From contig NZ_JACRVF010000003.1 of NCBI RefSeq assembly GCF_014306105.1, positions 186,001 to 250,000 of the forward strand: a stretch of 64,000 nt of DNA. The letters run 5' to 3'. Numbering within the stretch: the stretch's first letter is position 1; each line of letters opens with the position of its first letter. The notes beneath the pieces were generated by a model that was given only the letters and a program-made list of their open reading frames with translations, did no database searches and was not told where the DNA came from. Positions 43,954-53,923 of this stretch are shown here, one piece after another. Origin of the DNA: Pontibacter cellulosilyticus (GTDB lineage Bacteria; Bacteroidota; Bacteroidia; Cytophagales; Hymenobacteraceae). The translations under genes and the position numbers were made by a program.

Positions 43954-44433
43954 TTATAGAGCTATTGCCCTTTCAACACGTTTCTCTTCTCTCTCTGACA
44001 GCAGCGCAGCTATACTTACCTCATGTTCGGCATAGCAGGTTTCTGTTTCCTGCAGCTTCACATATACACTTTCGATATTGTATTGCAACATTATATCAAA
44101 AGCATGCTGGCCAAGATAATCGATCACGTACAGGCAAATGTTTTCGGAAGTGGTATCGAAGGGCAATGTATAATGCTTGGATTTTAACAGCTCCATTGCC
44201 TGCAGCAGTTCGGCATCTGTCTCGGCAACCAACACGCCGTGATCCCAGGCTTTTACCAGCGGTGCCAGCACTTTCTTGATTTCCTTGAAGTCGATCAGCA
44301 TCCCGTTTTTACCGGCTGGCCCGCTAAGCTCTACCCACATCTGGTACGAGTGGCCGTGCAGGTTCTGGCATCCGTCTGTATGCCAGGGTAAGCGGTGCGC
44401 CCCTTCCCATCTAAATCTTTTGGCTACTTTCAT
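43954..44433 (-). CDS. queD: 6-carboxy-5,6,7,8-tetrahydropterin synthase
   Basis: 159 residues from ATG 44433 (MKVAKRFRWEGAHRL). The zinc ligands are His13, His26 and His28 (LHGHSY), and catalytic Cys22 is in DGCQNL. The MLIDFKEIK segment and the later WDHGVL (His/Asp) and SENICLYV motifs complete the PTPS/QueD family. It catalyses the second step of queuosine precursor synthesis, from dihydroneopterin triphosphate. It is the first gene of the minus-strand queD-queC-queE cluster and is divergent from queF (261 bp apart). Confidence 0.94.
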   Translation of the reverse strand: MKVAKRFRWEGAHRLPWHTDGCQNLHGHSYQMWVELSGPAGKNGMLIDFKEIKKVLAPLVKAWDHGVLVAETDAELLQAMELLKSKHYTLPFDTTSENICLYVIDYLGQHAFDIMLQYNIESVYVKLQETETCYAEHEVSIAALLSEREEKRVERAIAL

Positions 44434-44655
44434 TTTAACTTTACTAATACTGGGGCAACAATGCCAAACAAACACCTCTGTGTCCCAGAACCAAACTCAA
44501 CTGTATTCAGGCAGTGCTAAACCCTCTATTGCAAGCATTTCAGCAGCAAAAGCGATTGCGCCATAAACCCCGCAAGTTACTCATAAAATAACTCTGGTAA
44601 TTACACTTTCATTCCTTAGGCCGATATATTTATACAAATAGCACCAATTAAGTAC

Positions 44656-44663
44656 TAACTTTG
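44656..44663 (+). promoter_or_regulatory. -7 element of a probable queF promoter
   Basis: TAACTTTG at 44656-44663 matches TAnnTTTG exactly and lies 31 bp before the queF ATG at 44695. No TTG is seen at the -33 position. I looked for a preQ1 aptamer here and saw none. Confidence 0.45.
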
Positions 44664-44694
44664 TTGCACCAAAAAATCATGCATAGTAAAAGTG

Positions 44695-45195
44695 ATGAAC
44701 AACACAGAACAAATTGATATTAAGGAACAATTAAAGGACACTTACAAGAAAGCGCTGGAACATACCAGCAGTGCACTTGATTACATGGCTGAGTATGGCA
44801 TTAAGCCGGACGGTAAGTTTGGTTTATTTTTCTCTCCTGATACCCGCCAGAAGGACATTCATATCATGCCTTACAAGCATACAGCAAAGCAAGTAGTAGT
44901 ATATGAAACAGAAGCTGGTGAGTTTTCTGCCCTTTGCCCATTCTCTGGCCTTCCGGACTTTGGTACGCTTCGTGTAGAGTATGTTCCGGGCTCGCATATA
45001 CTTGAACTTAAAAGCCTGAAATATTACCTGCTTTCGTGGAGAAATATCGGCTCGGCACAGGAAGACATTACTGCTTATGTGTTTGAGGACCTGCGCAAGA
45101 TTTTAGCTGACGCTGATTACCTGAAAGTTACTACGGTATACAATGTGCGTGGAGGCATTAACACAACCTGTGAGATTGACAGCAGAATGCAATAA
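44695..45195 (+). CDS. queF: NADPH-dependent 7-cyano-7-deazaguanine reductase
   Basis: 166 residues from ATG 44695, the short unimodular QueF type. The nucleophile is Cys81 in EFSALCPFSGLPD with Asp88 seven residues later. The QueF signature LELKSLKYYLLSWRN and the Glu after it are present. It reduces preQ0 to preQ1. With queD, queC and queE on the opposite strand, the window encodes the path from carboxytetrahydropterin formation to preQ1; folE is not here. Confidence 0.95.
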   Translation: MNNTEQIDIKEQLKDTYKKALEHTSSALDYMAEYGIKPDGKFGLFFSPDTRQKDIHIMPYKHTAKQVVVYETEAGEFSALCPFSGLPDFGTLRVEYVPGSHILELKSLKYYLLSWRNIGSAQEDITAYVFEDLRKILADADYLKVTTVYNVRGGINTTCEIDSRMQ

Positions 45196-45266
45196 GTAAC
45201 AGCTTTATCCCAAGTATAAAATTGCAATACGGTTAGCCGCAATGGGCTCAACCAGTATAGATTACT

Positions 45267-45314
45267 TAAAGTATAAAAGCCGCTTCACTAAAATGGAGCG
45301 GCTTTTATACTTTA
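45267..45314 (+). terminator. Terminator with flanking inverted TATACTT words
   Basis: A perfect 18-bp inverted repeat TAAAGTATAAAAGCCGCT / AGCGGCTTTTATACTTTA, 12-nt loop, 71 bp after the queF stop. Confidence 0.85.
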
Positions 45315-45667
45315 GCAGGGTGTTGTGCAAGCGCCTTATGATGAAAACCTTCATCAGTCTTTTCTAAAGTCTTTTCTAAAGCTCATAAAAGTATCAATCA
45401 ATTCTGCCGTTATATTCTACACACGGTATAGCTTAACCTGCTCCTGACGCTACAGTCGCGGCTTTACAACCAAGTTATAAATTAAACATCCTAGCACCGC
45501 GCCAAAGTATTTAACTGACATTACTTTATACTTCTGATACAAAAATTGCATCTTTATTAATTTCAAAATTGAAAAAATAGAGTATTTTGCATTAAAGGCA
45601 TTTTATTACGCGCGATTGCCACAAAATATTAAGCCTGTTTCTGCACCCTACAATCACCTAAGTTAGT
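45315..45667. other. 353-bp intergenic region before the hybrid kinase gene
   Basis: It holds a 12-bp tandem duplication (TCTTTTCTAAAG twice, about 45357-45380) and one TATACTT word. A near-match to a -7 element (TATTTTGC, about 45583) occurs in a very AT-rich stretch. I see no gene. Confidence 0.5.
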
Positions 45668-48600
45668 ATGAGCATCATCCGGGATATCTCCATCAAGAAC
45701 AAACTATTACTCGTCACCCTCATTCCGCTTGTTGCTTTATTTTACTTTCTTTCTGTAGATGTTGCCGATGGCATAAGAAGCAGAGAGCGGGTGCAACAAG
45801 TGTATGACGACGTATTAAAAGCGGAGGCGATCTCGGATGTGCTGCACCAGATTCAGCAGGAACGTGGTTACTCGCTCGGGTATATTTTGAGCGAAGGCAC
45901 AGAGGAAAAAGACGAACTCTTCAGGCAGCGCGAGCAAACCGACAAGGCTATTTTCGAACTCAGGAAACTGCTAACGAGGCAAGATACAGGAATTACCACA
46001 GCCCAGAATAAGCTAAATAAGCTACCTGACCTGAGAGGACGAATAAACACGCGCAGTGCTAACCCAGACAGTGTACGCGATGCGTTGGGAGATATCAACA
46101 CAGCCCTTATAGATGAGATAAGCAAGACAGCACTATACTCCAAAAGCCCTGAGGTGAAAAACCACCTAAATGCCCACTTATTTCTGCTATACGGCAAAGA
46201 GTATTTTGGCCAACTGCGTGCTAGCCTGAAGCAAGCACTACTTAGAGGCAGCTTCGACGAAAATGGATTTGCAGAGTTCGCCGCACTCAAAGGACGCCAT
46301 GAGATAAGCCTCGAAAGTTTCAAAAAAAATGCCTCCGATGACATTGCAGAATTCTACAATAACCAGTCAGAAACACAGCCTATACTTAAAGTACAGCAAA
46401 TAATGAATGCTGTCTACAATACACCTTCCCTCTCTCAGCTACAGTACACCGAGGACGAATGGTGGATAAACGGTGTTGCCTATTTAAACACGTTAAAAGA
46501 AGTAGAGGCATATTCGGCATTAGCCATTCGGCAAACAGCTGAAAACCAACTACAGGAAATATATGGCGCGCTCCTAAAAAATATTGTTGTTGCCGTTATT
46601 ACACTGCTGCTCATCACGCTGCTGCTCTACTATACTATCTCCTACATCGTAAGCTCTATACTTCAGATAAAGGATGCAGCTGATAGGATTTCGCAAGGCA
46701 ACCTGGACCTGCAGTTGTCTATGGACTCTAAAGATGAAATTGGCAGCCTTGCAAGCTCATTTAATAAACTGATCCAGGTATCGAGAGAGTATGCAGAGGC
46801 TGCAGATGTTATAGGGCACGGCGATTACTCTCCTGTGGTTCGGGTAAGAGGAGAATCAGATGTACTTGGCGCTTCGCTGCTAAACATGAAAAACAACCTG
46901 CAGGAGCTTTCTTTCCAGAACGAAAAACGCAACTGGCTGCTAACTGGCAACAGCGAGCTAAACGACCTGATGCACGGCGAGCAGGAAATCCAGGAACTGG
47001 CGCAGGAAGTGGTAAAAAAGATAACAACCTACCTTAATGGCCAGATCGGAGCTATTTATCTTTCTGAGAACGGGCACTTGCGCCTTGTTGGGAGCTATGC
47101 CTTTAACTACCATAAAGACATTATAAAATATGGCGAAGGACTTATTGGTCAGGCTGCACTGGAGAAAAAGCCAATTGTATTAAGACAGGTACCTAACGAT
47201 TACATTAAGGTAAATTCTGCGCTTGGCAACACATCCCCAAAAAATATAATTGTCTACCCGTTTCTGTTTGATGAAGAGGTAAAAGGAGTAATTGAGGTTG
47301 GCACCACCAGCGAGTTTTCGAAGTATGACATGGAGTTCTTGGACACAGTTGCCGAAAATATTGGCATTGCATTTAATTCCATGCAGTCCAGAACTATGCT
47401 AAAAGAACTGCTTGAGGAAACACAGCGGCAGGCCGAAAAGTTGGAGGCACAGCAGGAAGAACTGCGCCAGACTAACGAGGAGCTTCAGGAAAAGACAAAT
47501 CTGCTGGAGGAGTCGGAAGCTGAGTTGAAGGCGCAGCAGGAAGAGCTACAGCAAACAAACGAAGAGCTTGAAGAGCAGGCTAACCTACTGGAAGAGCAAA
47601 AGAATAGTCTCGAGGTGGCCAAGATGGAGATCGAAACAAAAGCAAAGGAACTGGAAATTACAAATAAGTATAAGTCTGAGTTCCTGGCCAACATGTCGCA
47701 CGAACTGCGTACCCCGCTAAACAGCATACTTATCCTGTCGCAGCTGCTCGGCGAGAACAAGACAAAAGCGCTAGGGCCTAAAGAAGTTGAGTTTGCCAAA
47801 AATATTTACAGTTCCGGCACAGACCTGCTAAATCTGATCAACGAGATCCTGGATCTATCGAAGGTTGAGTCGGGCAAAATAGAGCTGGAGATAGACATTG
47901 TTGACCTAAATGAGATAAGCAGCAACTTGCAAGCCACTTTCAGAGAGGTGGCTATTAACCGGGGAGTTAATTTCGACCTACACCTAAGAGAAGAAAGTAT
48001 AGTCCAACCCTTTGCCACAGACAAGCAGCGACTGGAGCAGATCCTGCGAAACCTGCTTTCCAATGCCTTTAAGTTTACCGATAAGCGCGGCACTGTAACA
48101 TTAGATATATACTCTGTAAAACCGCCTAGTATGTTGCGGAACAACAAGCTGCACACATTACCTGAAGTTATATCTTTTGCTGTATCTGATACGGGTGTCG
48201 GTATTCCAGAGAATAAGCAGGCAGTAATTTTTGAGGCATTTCAACAAGCAGATGGATCTACTAAACGGAAGTATGGCGGTACAGGCCTTGGCTTATCCAT
48301 CAGCAGGGAGTTAGCCAATGCCCTAGGTGGAGAAATACTGCTAGAGAGCGAGGCAGGAAAAGGAAGTACCTTTACCCTATACCTACCTTATACTTTTGAT
48401 GCAAACTTATCTGAACATTCGGAGAAGGAGATAGCTGTAAAGCCCAAACCCGAGAGAATACTAACACCCTATGTGGAGCCTCAGGATTACATGCAGCAAC
48501 AGGAAAATGTAACTGATGACAGGTATGCCATCAAAGAAAATGATAAAGTTATCCTGATTGTGGAAGACGATGATCAGTTTGCCGATATCTTGCTAAATTT

Positions 48601-49714
48601 TGTTAGGGAGAAGGGCTATAGAGGCATACTGGCACACCAGGGCAATATAGCCTTAAGTCTCGCCAGGCACCATAGCCCCGATGCCATTATACTTGATATG
48701 AAACTGCCTGTGATGGATGGCGCCGAGGTACTCAGGCATCTTAAAAATGATCCGGAGCTTCGCCACATACCGGTGCAGGTAATTTCCGGTTACGATCGCC
48801 GTAACGAAGGCTTTGAACTTGGCGCATTTGATTTCATCAAAAAACCAATCACACAGAACGAGTTAGATGCATCTTTTGGCCGGATTGAAGAATTCATTAA
48901 CCGAAAGTTGAAAAGGTTGCTTGTTGTAGAAGATAATAAGCAACAGAACATGGCTATCAGAGAACTGGTAAGCAACAGCGATGTAAAATCGTTCTCAGCC
49001 TATACCGGAGAAGAAGCTTACAAGATGCTGCAGAAAGAAAAGTTCGACTGCGTAATTATTGACCTGGGACTTCCAGACATGGGCGGTATGGACCTACTCG
49101 AAAAAATCAAAGCAAATGAGGACTTCTATAAAGTACCCATAATAGTTTATACCGGAAAAGAGCTTACCAAAGAAGAGACCTCCAAGCTACACAAGCTTGC
49201 CAATACAGTAGTACTTAAAACCGTTGACTCTACCGAGCGCCTATTGGATGAAACAGTTTTGTTCTTGCACAGTGTAGAATCGAAGCTACCTAAAGAGAAA
49301 CAGCAGATACTGCGTAAACTGCACAGAACTGATGAGGTGCTGCATAACAAAAAGATTTTGATCGTGGATGATGACATGCGCAATATCTACTCGCTCACAA
49401 ATGCCCTGGAGGAAGAAGGAGTGCGCTGCATTACAGCTGAAAACGGGAAGGAAGCTATTAGAATGTTGCAGGAACAGCCTGATACAGATATAGTACTGAT
49501 GGACGTGATGATGCCGGAGATGGACGGCTATGAAACCACACGGGAGATCAGGAAGATGAGCAAATTTAGTAAGTTGCCTGTTATTGCGCTTACAGCAAAA
49601 GCCATGAAAGGCGACCGCGAAAAGTGCCTGGAAGCTGGTATGTCTGATTATGTGCCTAAGCCTGTAAATATAGAACAACTGCTGTCGCTGATGCGCGTGT
49701 GGCTATACAAGTAA
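45668..49714 (+). CDS. Hybrid sensor histidine kinase: NIT-HAMP-GAF-HisKA-HATPase-three receivers
   Basis: 1348 residues. TM1 (about 13-29) and TM2 (about 304-330) flank a NIT-type periplasmic sensor (about 45-300; LHQIQQERGYSLGYIL), the fold of nitrate/nitrite sensing. HAMP (about 330-385) and a second HAMP-like segment precede a GAF domain (about 434-565). A coiled coil follows with repeated AQQEELRQTNEELQEK-type heptads (about 575-660). The kinase has His678 (MSHELRTPLN) and an ATP lid (GGTGLGLSIS). The receivers carry Asp1010, Asp1132 and Asp1279. It heads a signalling cluster with CheR, CheB and further kinases. Confidence 0.96.
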   Translation: MSIIRDISIKNKLLLVTLIPLVALFYFLSVDVADGIRSRERVQQVYDDVLKAEAISDVLHQIQQERGYSLGYILSEGTEEKDELFRQREQTDKAIFELRKLLTRQDTGITTAQNKLNKLPDLRGRINTRSANPDSVRDALGDINTALIDEISKTALYSKSPEVKNHLNAHLFLLYGKEYFGQLRASLKQALLRGSFDENGFAEFAALKGRHEISLESFKKNASDDIAEFYNNQSETQPILKVQQIMNAVYNTPSLSQLQYTEDEWWINGVAYLNTLKEVEAYSALAIRQTAENQLQEIYGALLKNIVVAVITLLLITLLLYYTISYIVSSILQIKDAADRISQGNLDLQLSMDSKDEIGSLASSFNKLIQVSREYAEAADVIGHGDYSPVVRVRGESDVLGASLLNMKNNLQELSFQNEKRNWLLTGNSELNDLMHGEQEIQELAQEVVKKITTYLNGQIGAIYLSENGHLRLVGSYAFNYHKDIIKYGEGLIGQAALEKKPIVLRQVPNDYIKVNSALGNTSPKNIIVYPFLFDEEVKGVIEVGTTSEFSKYDMEFLDTVAENIGIAFNSMQSRTMLKELLEETQRQAEKLEAQQEELRQTNEELQEKTNLLEESEAELKAQQEELQQTNEELEEQANLLEEQKNSLEVAKMEIETKAKELEITNKYKSEFLANMSHELRTPLNSILILSQLLGENKTKALGPKEVEFAKNIYSSGTDLLNLINEILDLSKVESGKIELEIDIVDLNEISSNLQATFREVAINRGVNFDLHLREESIVQPFATDKQRLEQILRNLLSNAFKFTDKRGTVTLDIYSVKPPSMLRNNKLHTLPEVISFAVSDTGVGIPENKQAVIFEAFQQADGSTKRKYGGTGLGLSISRELANALGGEILLESEAGKGSTFTLYLPYTFDANLSEHSEKEIAVKPKPERILTPYVEPQDYMQQQENVTDDRYAIKENDKVILIVEDDDQFADILLNFVREKGYRGILAHQGNIALSLARHHSPDAIILDMKLPVMDGAEVLRHLKNDPELRHIPVQVISGYDRRNEGFELGAFDFIKKPITQNELDASFGRIEEFINRKLKRLLVVEDNKQQNMAIRELVSNSDVKSFSAYTGEEAYKMLQKEKFDCVIIDLGLPDMGGMDLLEKIKANEDFYKVPIIVYTGKELTKEETSKLHKLANTVVLKTVDSTERLLDETVLFLHSVESKLPKEKQQILRKLHRTDEVLHNKKILIVDDDMRNIYSLTNALEEEGVRCITAENGKEAIRMLQEQPDTDIVLMDVMMPEMDGYETTREIRKMSKFSKLPVIALTAKAMKGDREKCLEAGMSDYVPKPVNIEQLLSLMRVWLYK

Positions 49715-50003
49715 ATGCCAAACAGTTTACCAGGATAGCTTAAAAGCAGTCATCAAAATTAGGTAAAGTGCTTTTATTTCTGCTGTCCCTATTATAGCCG
49801 TAACTGTTAATTCCTGTAAAAGGAACTGATACATATATCAAAACCGGTTAATCTGAAAGAACTGCAGGGTAGAGCTGATGAGCTCTTCCGCACTAACAAG
49901 TATCGTAGCATTGTATCATTACCAGATGCTTTTCGTTAAACTGCCTTGGCTTAGCAAAATGATTTTATCACCTAGGCGCAAAAAAGGCAAAAAGACATAA
50001 TGC

Positions 50004-50834
50004 ATGATAACTAGTGCCGAATTACAGGAACTGCTCACCTCTATCCGGAATAACTACGGGTACGATTTTACAGAGTATGCAGAAGCCTCTGCGGCGCGGC
50101 GCGTACAGCATTATATGCGCACCAACCGGGTTAACTCCATACAAGAACTAAGTAAAAGCCTTTTAACAGACGAGAATGCCTTTGCCCAGTTTGTGCTGGA
50201 ATTTACTGTTAATGTAACAGAGATGTTCCGTGATCCCACATTTTATAAGAGCCTGCGCGAAAACGTACTAAAACACCTGGCTACTTATCCAGTTATCAAA
50301 ATATGGATAGCTGGGTGCTCTACCGGGGAAGAAGTATACTCTACGGCAATTCTGCTGAAAGAAGAAGGCTTGCTAGACCGCTCTGTAATTTATGCCACTG
50401 ATATAAACCAGCGAGCATTACAGACAGCTAAAGATGGCATTTACCGCATGGACCTGATGAAAGCTTATACTTCCAACTACCAGAAGGCAGGCGGCAAAAA
50501 CTCTTTTTCAGACTATTATACTGCCAAGTATGATTCGGCTATGGTAGACAAATCGCTAAAACAGAACGTCGTGTTCTCTATTCATAACCTGGCTGTTGAC
50601 TCCTCGTTCAATGAGTTTCAGCTTATACTTTGCCGCAACGTACTTATTTACTTTAACCAGAAGCTGCAGAACAGAGTAATCAACCTTTTTTATGATAGCC
50701 TTAGCCCGTTCGGCTTTCTTGCCCTTGGAAGTAAAGAATCGCTGCTTTTTTCAGACAAACAAAAGGAATTTACTGATATAGACAAAAGAGAAAAAATCTA
50801 TAGAAAGAAAATTAAACCGGCAACTAAAACATGA
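50004..50834 (+). CDS. CheR-type protein-glutamate methyltransferase
   Basis: 276 residues. The all-helical N-terminal domain (about 1-75) is followed by the SAM-binding domain: IWIAGCSTGEEVYSTAILLK, IYATDINQRALQTAKDG, LILCRNVLIYFNQ, FLALGSKESL. It methylates glutamates on receptor-type proteins in its family. No methyl-accepting protein is encoded nearby. The likely targets are therefore kinases with receptor-like helices such as the neighbouring coiled-coil hybrid kinase, which is inference. Its stop overlaps the cheB start by 4 bp (ATGA), so the two are translationally coupled. Confidence 0.94.
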   Translation: MITSAELQELLTSIRNNYGYDFTEYAEASAARRVQHYMRTNRVNSIQELSKSLLTDENAFAQFVLEFTVNVTEMFRDPTFYKSLRENVLKHLATYPVIKIWIAGCSTGEEVYSTAILLKEEGLLDRSVIYATDINQRALQTAKDGIYRMDLMKAYTSNYQKAGGKNSFSDYYTAKYDSAMVDKSLKQNVVFSIHNLAVDSSFNEFQLILCRNVLIYFNQKLQNRVINLFYDSLSPFGFLALGSKESLLFSDKQKEFTDIDKREKIYRKKIKPATKT

Positions 50835-51397
50835 AATACGAGGCGGTGGTAATCGGCACATCGGCAGGCGGCTTATATGTTCTTACTGCCATATTGGAGG
50901 CCTTGCCTGCTACTTTTCCGCTGCCCATCATTATTGTGCAGCACCGCTCAAAAGACGAACGTACCTTGCTGGAGGAAGTGCTTTCGCAGAAATGTAAAAT
51001 ACACATAAAGCAAGTCGATGAAAAGGAGATTATAAAAGGTGGCACTGTATACTTCGCTCCACCGGATTACCATCTTCTGATAGAACAGGACCGCACTTTC
51101 TCACTATCCTGTGACGAACGCGTAAACTACAGTCGCCCTTCTATCGATGTCCTTTTTGAAACAGCTGCCTATACATACAAAGATAAACTACTGGCCATCA
51201 TACTTACCGGTGCAAACCAAGACGGGGCAAATGGCATTAGAACCATAAGAAAGATGCACGGTACCACCATTGCACAAGACCCAGCCAATGCCCTATATCC
51301 GGCCATGCCTAAAGCTGCTATCGCCACAGGTTGTGTGCAAAATATTCTTTCATTGGAGCACATTAAAAATTTTGTACTTGGATTATATACAGTATAA
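50831..51397 (+). CDS. CheB-type methylesterase, catalytic domain only
   Basis: 188 residues. The triad is Ser11 (GTSAGG), His38 (IIIVQHRS) and Asp131 (TGANQDGANG). PPDYHLLIE and YPAMPKAAI are further family motifs. The receiver domain of chemotaxis CheB is missing, so activity must be set by partner proteins or expression. It overlaps cheR by 4 bp. In Bacteroidota, such CheB-CheR pairs often sit among hybrid kinases instead of flagellar genes, as here. Confidence 0.94.
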   Translation: MKYEAVVIGTSAGGLYVLTAILEALPATFPLPIIIVQHRSKDERTLLEEVLSQKCKIHIKQVDEKEIIKGGTVYFAPPDYHLLIEQDRTFSLSCDERVNYSRPSIDVLFETAAYTYKDKLLAIILTGANQDGANGIRTIRKMHGTTIAQDPANALYPAMPKAAIATGCVQNILSLEHIKNFVLGLYTV

Positions 51398-51576
51398 GTA
51401 ATCTACTTTATATATTTTTTTAATTACACACTTTGCCAATTAATTGATTAACAGTATATTGTAAATACATTTAATGTAAGTGTAACAGATGTTACGAATC
51501 AACCCACTATAGCACACACTCAAAATTATTATATACAGAAGTTTAGGTGATGTGGCAGACAGAGGCTCCGAAGTAA

Positions 51577-53433
51577 ATGCCAAAGAAAGACAAAGTTAAT
51601 ATTCTGATAGTCGATGATAAGGTAAATAACATTTTTGCGCTGGAGCAAATGTTGTTCAAACCTGGTAGATGCATACTTAGCGCAACCAATGGAAATGAGG
51701 CGCTGAGAACAGTCCTGAATAAGGATATCGACCTGATCATACTGGATGTGCAGATGCCTGAGATGGACGGCTTTGAGGTTGCCCAGATTCTGAAGTCGAA
51801 CAAAAGGACAAGAGAAATCCCAATTATTTTTGCCTCCGCGGAAAAGAAGGAGCACCACTTTATGATGAAGGGCTTTGAGGAAGGCGCCATTGATTACCTA
51901 TACAAGCCCCTGAACCGCGAACTAACAGAAGCAAAAGTATCGGTGCTGCTGGAACTGCACCTGCAGAAGAAAAAACTACTGGAGAATAACCTTGCACTTG
52001 AGAAGTTTGCCTTACTCATCAACAACTCTGCAGATATCATCTGCATCATCAACCCCGAAACATTAAAGTTTGAAGAAGTAAACCAGGCTATACAATCATT
52101 ATTGGGTTATACGGTCGAGGAGGTGAAAGACACCTCGTTGCTGCTGTACCTAACAGAGGATTATGGGCAACGGGTGCAAAAGTTAAGCAAACAAGTATCG
52201 GATAGTTTATCTTTCGAGACTAAAGTATACGACAAAGACAGAAGAATTAAGTGGTTGCACTGGAACATTGTAAGCAAGAACGGCTTGTGGTTTGCCAATG
52301 CACGAGACATTACAGAGGCCAAAGAAGTTGAGGAAATAAAAAGTTACTTGGCCACCGTAGTAAAGCAGTCTAACGACGCTATTTACCTGCACAGCCCTGA
52401 CGGGCAAATTATCTCATGGAACACAGGTGCTGAGCAAATCTACGGTTTCTCGGAGGCAGAGGCGCTAGGTATGAAGATCTGGAACCTAGTGCCTGACTTT
52501 TTGCTGAGCGAAGCCCAGGAGATAGTGGAAAGTATACTTGAAGGCAGCCAGATACAGGCTTTAGAAACGAAGCGAGTAACTAAATGTGGTGAGGTGATAG
52601 ATGTTGTTTTTGCCGCTTCGGTGCTTACCGATTCGGATAGCAACCTGAAATCGGTGGCTATTACGGAACGCAACATTACAGCGCAAAAAAAATCGGAACG
52701 GGAGATAAAACAGCTTAACACAGACCTGAAGCGGAACGTGGCCCAATTGGAGATAACAAACAAAGAACTAGAGTCTTTTTCTTATTCTGTTTCGCATGAC
52801 TTACGCGCTCCGCTTCGTGCCATAAACGGTTACGCCAACATTATTCGGGAAGATTATAAAGACCACTTGGATGATGAACTGAGGCGGCTGCTGGAAATCA
52901 TACAGAACAATGCTAAAAAGATGGGCACGCTTATAGATGATCTGCTGGCATTCTCAAAACTTGGAAGAAAGGAGCTGGTTAAGTCAACTGTTAACACTGC
53001 CGGAATGGTTAAGCAGATTATTTCTGAAACGGAAACAAGTGCCAAACACAGGGTAAACTTTGTTATTGGAAAACTGATTTCTGCAGAGGGAGATTATACT
53101 TTACTTAACCAGGTTTTCATCAATTTAGTGTCTAACGCCGTAAAATACTCTTCAAAGAATGAAAATCCGCGGGTAGAAGTGAGCTCCTACACTACCGACG
53201 ACGAAATTATCTATTATATCAAAGACAACGGCACCGGCTTTAACATGGATTACGCACATAAATTGTTTGGTGTGTTTCAGCGCCTCCATTCCGACCAGGA
53301 CTTTGAGGGCACTGGCGTTGGACTGGCAATAGTACAGCGGGTTATAGTTAAGCATGGTGGCAGGGTTTGGGCCGAAGGAGAGCTTAACAAAGGCGCAACA
53401 TTTTATTTTTCTTTACCTAAACCTGTAAGCTAA
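51577..53433 (+). CDS. Receiver-PAS-PAS sensor histidine kinase (phytochrome-type kinase core)
   Basis: 618 residues, soluble. N-terminal receiver (about 7-125) with Asp57 (ILDVQMPEMDG) and Lys in YLYKPL. Two PAS domains (about 140-260 and 265-385; YLHSPDGQIISWNTGAEQIY). A short coiled coil leads to HisKA with His407 (YSVSHDLRAPLRAINGY). The HATPase has FINLVSNAVKYS, IKDNGTGFNMDYA and GTGVGLAIVQ. The core resembles bacteriophytochrome-like kinases that work with small Rcp1-type receivers, and one is encoded 6 bp downstream. Confidence 0.95.
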   Translation: MPKKDKVNILIVDDKVNNIFALEQMLFKPGRCILSATNGNEALRTVLNKDIDLIILDVQMPEMDGFEVAQILKSNKRTREIPIIFASAEKKEHHFMMKGFEEGAIDYLYKPLNRELTEAKVSVLLELHLQKKKLLENNLALEKFALLINNSADIICIINPETLKFEEVNQAIQSLLGYTVEEVKDTSLLLYLTEDYGQRVQKLSKQVSDSLSFETKVYDKDRRIKWLHWNIVSKNGLWFANARDITEAKEVEEIKSYLATVVKQSNDAIYLHSPDGQIISWNTGAEQIYGFSEAEALGMKIWNLVPDFLLSEAQEIVESILEGSQIQALETKRVTKCGEVIDVVFAASVLTDSDSNLKSVAITERNITAQKKSEREIKQLNTDLKRNVAQLEITNKELESFSYSVSHDLRAPLRAINGYANIIREDYKDHLDDELRRLLEIIQNNAKKMGTLIDDLLAFSKLGRKELVKSTVNTAGMVKQIISETETSAKHRVNFVIGKLISAEGDYTLLNQVFINLVSNAVKYSSKNENPRVEVSSYTTDDEIIYYIKDNGTGFNMDYAHKLFGVFQRLHSDQDFEGTGVGLAIVQRVIVKHGGRVWAEGELNKGATFYFSLPKPVS

Positions 53434-53439
53434 AACATT

Positions 53440-53880
53440 ATGGACACAAATCAGATCGACATTTTACTGGTGGAGGATAATGTGGATGAGGCAGAACTTA
53501 CTATCAGAGCCCTGAAAAAGAATAAGGCGGCCCCATCGCTGATGCACATGACTAGCGGAGAAGAAGCGCTGGACTATATTTTCTGCCAAGGCGATTTTAA
53601 ATCAAGAAACATACAGAACATCCCAAAACTTATTCTGCTTGATCTAAAAATGCCACGAGTAGACGGTATTGAGATACTGAGAAGAATAAAGTGGGATGAA
53701 CGCACAAAAGTAATCCCTACTGTTATACTTACCTCATCTAAAGAAGACAGAGACATTATTAAAAGTTATCAGTTAGGCGCCAACAGCTATTTTGTAAAGC
53801 CCGTTGATTTTGAAGGTTTTGTTAAAGCCATATCTGACTTAACCCGCTATTGGCTGGAGCTTAATCAACCACCTTATTAA
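53440..53880 (+). CDS. Single-domain response regulator (Rcp1-like)
   Basis: 146 residues, receiver only. Acidic pocket in LLVEDNVDEAEL, phosphoacceptor Asp68 (LLDLKMPRVDG), Thr/Ser in TSSKEDRD and Lys in FVKPVDF. The inserted loop (FCQGDFKSRNIQN) and the C-terminal YWLELNQPP are typical of regulators paired with phytochrome-type kinases. It has no output domain, so it probably shuttles phosphate. It starts 6 bp after the kinase gene. Confidence 0.95.
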   Translation: MDTNQIDILLVEDNVDEAELTIRALKKNKAAPSLMHMTSGEEALDYIFCQGDFKSRNIQNIPKLILLDLKMPRVDGIEILRRIKWDERTKVIPTVILTSSKEDRDIIKSYQLGANSYFVKPVDFEGFVKAISDLTRYWLELNQPPY

Positions 53881-53923
53881 AGGCTAAACCTTTTATCTAA
53901 CCTCACCATCTACCGCACATAGT

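Noticed and set aside
43240..44433. QueC as part of a defence system (QatC or CBASS Cap9-like)
   Set aside because: It sits with queD, queE and queF and no cyclase, effector or ubiquitin-like gene is near.
44434..44694. preQ1 riboswitch upstream of queF
   Set aside because: No preQ1-I pattern (short C-rich loop plus A-rich tail with pseudoknot) can be drawn; only a -7 promoter element is seen.
51421..51500. Small palindromes (GTAAC-AGAT-GTTAC; TTAATTGATTAA) before the receiver-PAS kinase gene
   Set aside because: Short, AT-rich and expected by chance; no match to a known operator.
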